This document shows, piece by piece, positions 6,703 through 9,090 of a stretch of DNA of 9,090 nucleotides. The notes below the pieces were generated by a model. The model was not told the origin of the DNA, did not search any database, and was given only the letters and a program-made list of their open reading frames with translations. The translations under genes and the position numbers were made by a program. The number at the start of each line of letters is the position of its first letter. The first letter of the stretch is position 1. This DNA is from Lachnospiraceae bacterium (lineage in GTDB: Bacteria; Bacillota; Clostridia; Lachnospirales; Lachnospiraceae): the NCBI GenBank assembly GCA_900763175.1, contig CAAFJI010000204.1, forward strand, positions 1 through 9,090, in the 5' to 3' direction.

Positions 6703-7221
6703 ATGAATATTGCACTCATCCGGACCATGGACTCTCAGGGGCGTATCGTCATCCCTGCAGAAATCCGGAAACAAATGAAGCTCTCAGACGGAGATGCACT
6801 GGAACTGGAAAATGTGGGAATGGAGCTGCTTTTACGCAAATGCCCTACCCACTTAAACGGAAAAGAGGAAATGGCTTCCTATCTTTCCGTCCTCTACAGT
6901 GTCATCCACTGTGGTATCGCAATTTGCAGTGAGGCTCACATACTCGTATCTGCGGGCATCTATCTTCCGGAAGGCACTCCCGTTACAGAAGAACTCGCCG
7001 AATTGGTTGCGGACGGCCAGGAACTGATCTCTGCTGAGAACTGCCCTGTCTACCCGGTATCCAACACCCGTCAACCGGTTTGTGCTTTTTTCCCGATTTT
7101 AAGGGAAGACAGAGAGCCGCTGGCACTTCTTCTCTGTTCCAGAACCGGACAGCATTTATCCGAGATGGAATTGGGATGCGCTAAACTGGTCGCTGCCGTA
7201 ATTGCAAACAAAATTAAGTAA
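6703..7221 (+). CDS. SpoVT/AbrB-family transcriptional regulator
   Basis: This 172-aa protein has an N-terminal AbrB/SpoVT swapped-hairpin DNA-binding domain (about 1-47) with the characteristic DSQGRIVIPAEIRKQMKL followed by GDALEL. The remainder (about 53-170) is compatible with the GAF-like sensory domain of SpoVT: alternating strands and helices, FPILREDREPLALLLC, and a closing helix. Total length is close to that of Bacillus SpoVT (178 residues). SpoVT regulates late sporulation genes in the forespore; a copy on an accessory element more likely controls element genes or responds to host state, which is inference. The start is supported by AGAAAGGAGA at 6685-6694, eight bases before the ATG. 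The next gene follows after 19 bases. Confidence 0.82.
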   Translation: MNIALIRTMDSQGRIVIPAEIRKQMKLSDGDALELENVGMELLLRKCPTHLNGKEEMASYLSVLYSVIHCGIAICSEAHILVSAGIYLPEGTPVTEELAELVADGQELISAENCPVYPVSNTRQPVCAFFPILREDREPLALLLCSRTGQHLSEMELGCAKLVAAVIANKIK

Positions 7222-7240
7222 GGAAAGGAGCGTGAAATCA

Positions 7241-7489
7241 ATGAAGAATACAAATATAACCTTACACACCACCCAAAAGAAAGAATATGTCCTCACCGGA
7301 ATCCTGTCCCTGCCCCTCCATCTGGGAGAACGGGCGTGGATCTATAGTTATAACCAGACCTTTGCTACCAGTCCGGTGCAGAGTATTCTGGAAGTATCCG
7401 AAAACGGTGTGGTATTTGAGACCTGCAACAGTATTTACCGTCTCAGCTACACCCGTGTTCCGATGGAGCTGGAGGCGATGTGTGCTTGA
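7241..7489 (+). CDS. Small beta-rich protein of unknown function
   Basis: This 82-aa protein of no recognised family is predicted mainly as beta strands: KEYVLTGILSL, ERAWIYSYN, TSPVQSILEVSENGVVFETC, SIYRLSYTRVP. It could form a small barrel. The ATG at 7241 is chosen; AGGAAAGGAG at 7221-7230 lies ten bases upstream. The frame is open back to 7202, and an in-frame GTG at 7232 sits too close to the ribosome binding site. Its 3' end overlaps the beginning of the next gene, indicating translational coupling. Confidence 0.65.
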   Translation: MKNTNITLHTTQKKEYVLTGILSLPLHLGERAWIYSYNQTFATSPVQSILEVSENGVVFETCNSIYRLSYTRVPMELEAMCA

Positions 7490-8073
7490 CAAGAATGGAA
7501 GAACTGGAGAGCTGCCTTTCGGGGCTCCTCTCCACCTTAAAGAAGAACCGGGAACATGTGCCTCTGGAAGTGCTGAAGACACAGTATAAGCAGCCGTATG
7601 AAGAACTGGTCAGAAACATCAACCTGACCGCTTCTGCCTATGCAAAATCTGTGCTGCTCCACCGGCTGGTCCTGAATCCGGATGCAGATGTGGAGGAACA
7701 ATGTACCGTCATCAACCAGATGATACAAACTTCCGGGATGCTGAAGAAAATCAGCTCCTGCATGTCCAAAACCTATGATGTAGGACAGATATATCCTCTG
7801 ATACTGGAACTACGCCATATGGTCGAACAGGCACTCTGGCCCTATGTGAATCAGGCAACTTGTCTGGTCGCAGATCTGGATGATATAGAAAAAGAACCGA
7901 CAATTTACAATTTTTTGACACATGAAGTTTATGAAAATGATACCTGGATTCACCGAGAAATCGACCTGCGCTGGAAACTACTGGTACATCTTACTCCCGA
8001 ACAAAGAGAATCCGTACCACCAGCCAATCATAGTATGAATGGAGGAATTTACCATGAAAGAACAACCATCTAA
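7480..8073 (+). CDS. Alpha-helical protein of unknown function
   Basis: This is a 197-aa, largely helical soluble protein with no recognised motif. Helices are suggested at about 5-24, 29-65, 70-95, 103-122 and 155-170, with an acidic turn DLDDIEKEP near 132-140. The start is uncertain. GTG at 7480 is four bases after GGAGG (7471-7475), TTG at 7486 is ten bases after it and overlaps the preceding stop as TTGA, and ATG at 7495 is nineteen bases away. The longest form is listed. It overlaps the previous gene by about ten bases and the next by twenty. Confidence 0.66.
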   Translation: MCLTRMEELESCLSGLLSTLKKNREHVPLEVLKTQYKQPYEELVRNINLTASAYAKSVLLHRLVLNPDADVEEQCTVINQMIQTSGMLKKISSCMSKTYDVGQIYPLILELRHMVEQALWPYVNQATCLVADLDDIEKEPTIYNFLTHEVYENDTWIHREIDLRWKLLVHLTPEQRESVPPANHSMNGGIYHERTTI

Positions 8074-8431
8074 TCCTTGCGAGAAAGTCTCATTTATTTT
8101 GACCTATGACCAGCTTGAAGCTGCTTATAACATCTACCGGGAACAATTTATTTCCTGCGACTTCATCCGCCGCTCCATGGAACGTCTGGAGGAAAGAATC
8201 GGACTCTGCAACCTTCCATATGAAACGCTGCGTGATGATCCAAGCCTTCTTCATGAAGCATACCTGCAGTTTCTCCGACTGGAAGACTGCAATGTGGCTT
8301 ATAACGACACGCTGGAGCAGGTAATTGATGCAATCGAACAATGGCTTGCCTCTGGCACCTTATCCCCTGTAAACCTTACGGTTTCCAACCAGAATATGGG
8401 TGAAACTTTTGGAACGGAGGTGGATGTGTAA
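8054..8431 (+). CDS. Small helical protein of unknown function
   Basis: This 125-aa protein is predicted mostly alpha-helical (YDQLEAAYNIYREQF, FIRRSMERLEERIG, DDPSLLHEAYLQFLRLED, DTLEQVIDAIEQWLA) with a short polar C-terminal tail. No family is recognised. An in-frame ATG exists at 8039, but the ATG at 8054 is preferred because GGAGG at 8041-8045 lies eight bases before it. The gene overlaps the previous one by twenty bases and shares one base with the next (TAATG), so the three are likely co-translated. Confidence 0.68.
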   Translation: MKEQPSNPCEKVSFILTYDQLEAAYNIYREQFISCDFIRRSMERLEERIGLCNLPYETLRDDPSLLHEAYLQFLRLEDCNVAYNDTLEQVIDAIEQWLASGTLSPVNLTVSNQNMGETFGTEVDV

Positions 8432-9039
8432 TGGCAAATATCTGCTGTGATGATGTGATCTTTTATACAGAAGGAAATCCGGAAGGACTATATGACTTGT
8501 GGGAGGACCTGGAAACCTACATCATTCTGAACCAGAATCCTGATTTATGCTGGATTGGCAATTTATTTTCCCACAAGAAAATAGATTCCACCGGAATATC
8601 TCTTCGTGGAAATGTCAGCTACATGGAATGGAATGATACGTATATTCTACTTTCTTTAGAGACAGCATGGACTCCACTTTATGAAGCATATCAGGCGATA
8701 GCCGCTGCATATCATGTTCCCTTTGTGATGCAAAGCATAGAACCTGGAGAACGAATTTATTATAACACGGATGAAGCACACCTATTTTTCCCTGACCGAT
8801 ATTGTGTCCGCTTATATGAAGAAAGCCTATTGACTCCATGTGGCTTAATAATCGGAGAAAAGCTGGAAGACGGTGAACCATTTGAAACGGAAACAGACGT
8901 ATTAGAACGATTCAGAGATTGCGGATATCCAGCAGCTACACTAAAAGAGTTGGAGCTCATGTTCGATGCGGATGAACTTATTATTTTTGAATTTACAAAT
9001 CCATATTTGGATCTGGAGCAGAAAAATGCTTGTGCATGA
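8431..9039 (+). CDS. YubB/Api92 ferredoxin-like domain protein (DUF1281 type), probable
   Basis: This is a 202-aa protein. The N-terminus MANICCDDVIFYTEG and the central LETAWTPLYEAYQAIAAAY (76-94), followed by SIEPGERIYY (102-111), match the pattern of the YubB/Api92-like family seen on plasmids and phages: a MANxC start, a beta-alpha-beta ferredoxin-like fold, a xTAWxPP/TP motif and an EPG turn before an aromatic. The molecular function of that family is not established to my knowledge. The C-terminal third (about 130-202) has a further strand-helix-strand unit (CGLIIGEKL, TLKELELMF, ELIIFEFTNPY). The start is supported by GGAGGTG at 8416-8422, eight bases upstream. The coding sequence is visibly more A/T-rich than its neighbours. 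Family call from pattern only. Confidence 0.68.
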   Translation: MANICCDDVIFYTEGNPEGLYDLWEDLETYIILNQNPDLCWIGNLFSHKKIDSTGISLRGNVSYMEWNDTYILLSLETAWTPLYEAYQAIAAAYHVPFVMQSIEPGERIYYNTDEAHLFFPDRYCVRLYEESLLTPCGLIIGEKLEDGEPFETETDVLERFRDCGYPAATLKELELMFDADELIIFEFTNPYLDLEQKNACA

Positions 9040-9080
9040 AACTTCTCCCCTCCACACCAAAGACGATTATCATCAGATTT

Positions 9081-9090
9081 AAAGGAGGAA
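9081..9090 (+). promoter_or_regulatory. Ribosome binding site of a gene beyond the window
   Basis: AAAGGAGGAA at the right edge is a near-perfect Shine-Dalgarno sequence and implies a further + strand gene starting within about ten bases past the end. CCTCC at 9049-9053 could pair with GGAGG at 9084-9088 and mask it, though a 5-bp pairing across 30 bases is weak. Confidence 0.55.

Noticed and set aside
9040..9090. Terminator after the YubB-like gene
   Set aside because: No stem with a T-run is present; a ribosome binding site follows instead, so the operon probably continues.
1..9090. CRISPR array, tRNA, rRNA, insertion sequence or attachment site
   Set aside because: No regularly spaced repeats, cloverleaf, rRNA-like segment, transposase or long terminal repeats were found by reading both strands.

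Overview
The window looks like part of a mobile or accessory element (integrative conjugative element or plasmid backbone) from a gut-type low-to-mid GC Firmicute, most likely a Clostridia/Lachnospiraceae-like host. The reasons are strong AGAAAGGAG-type ribosome binding sites at most genes, an SpoVT/AbrB-family regulator typical of spore-forming lineages, an element-style single-stranded DNA-binding protein, and a run of small one-strand genes with no housekeeping function. All genes are on the + strand. No integrase, relaxase, transposase, tRNA, rRNA or CRISPR array is visible, so the mobile assignment is inference from gene content.

Region 1 (1-942): an intrinsic terminator-like hairpin, then an SSB with an OB fold and a long Gly/Asn/Pro/Gln-rich tail that ends in LPY without the usual acidic tip. 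A second terminator hairpin follows, and then a short inverted repeat in the leader of the next gene.

Region 2 (943-6683): a five-gene operon. It encodes a two-TM membrane-anchored protein of unknown function, a 603-aa MoxR/CobS-like AAA+ ATPase with an unusual Walker B, an 88-aa XRE-type HTH protein, a 705-aa protein that joins an HExxH metallopeptidase-like region to a C-terminal VWA domain with a complete DxSxS MIDAS (CobT-like architecture), and a 228-aa unknown protein. Intergenic gaps are 16, 9, -4 and 16 bases, and the block ends in a terminator hairpin. An AAA+ MoxR-type ATPase next to a VWA protein is a recognised partnership (RavA-ViaA, NorQ-NorD, CbbQ-CbbO, CobS-CobT). These pairs usually remodel a client protein or insert a metal. 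Here the pair sits beside ssb and has a small regulator between its two genes, so a role in element biology or conflict is a reasonable but unproven idea.

Region 3 (6684-9090): an SpoVT-like AbrB-domain regulator starts directly after the terminator. It is followed by four tightly packed or overlapping genes: a small beta-rich protein, two alpha-rich unknown proteins, and a protein resembling the YubB/Api92 ferredoxin-like family (DUF1281 type) found on phages and plasmids. The window ends at a strong ribosome binding site for a further gene.

The main candidate for an undescribed system is the AAA+ / HTH / HExxH-VWA cassette with its membrane and unknown partners. A secondary feature is that terminator-like hairpins precede ssb, the membrane gene and the SpoVT-like gene with no convincing promoter in between. 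This suggests attenuation or element-wide antitermination.
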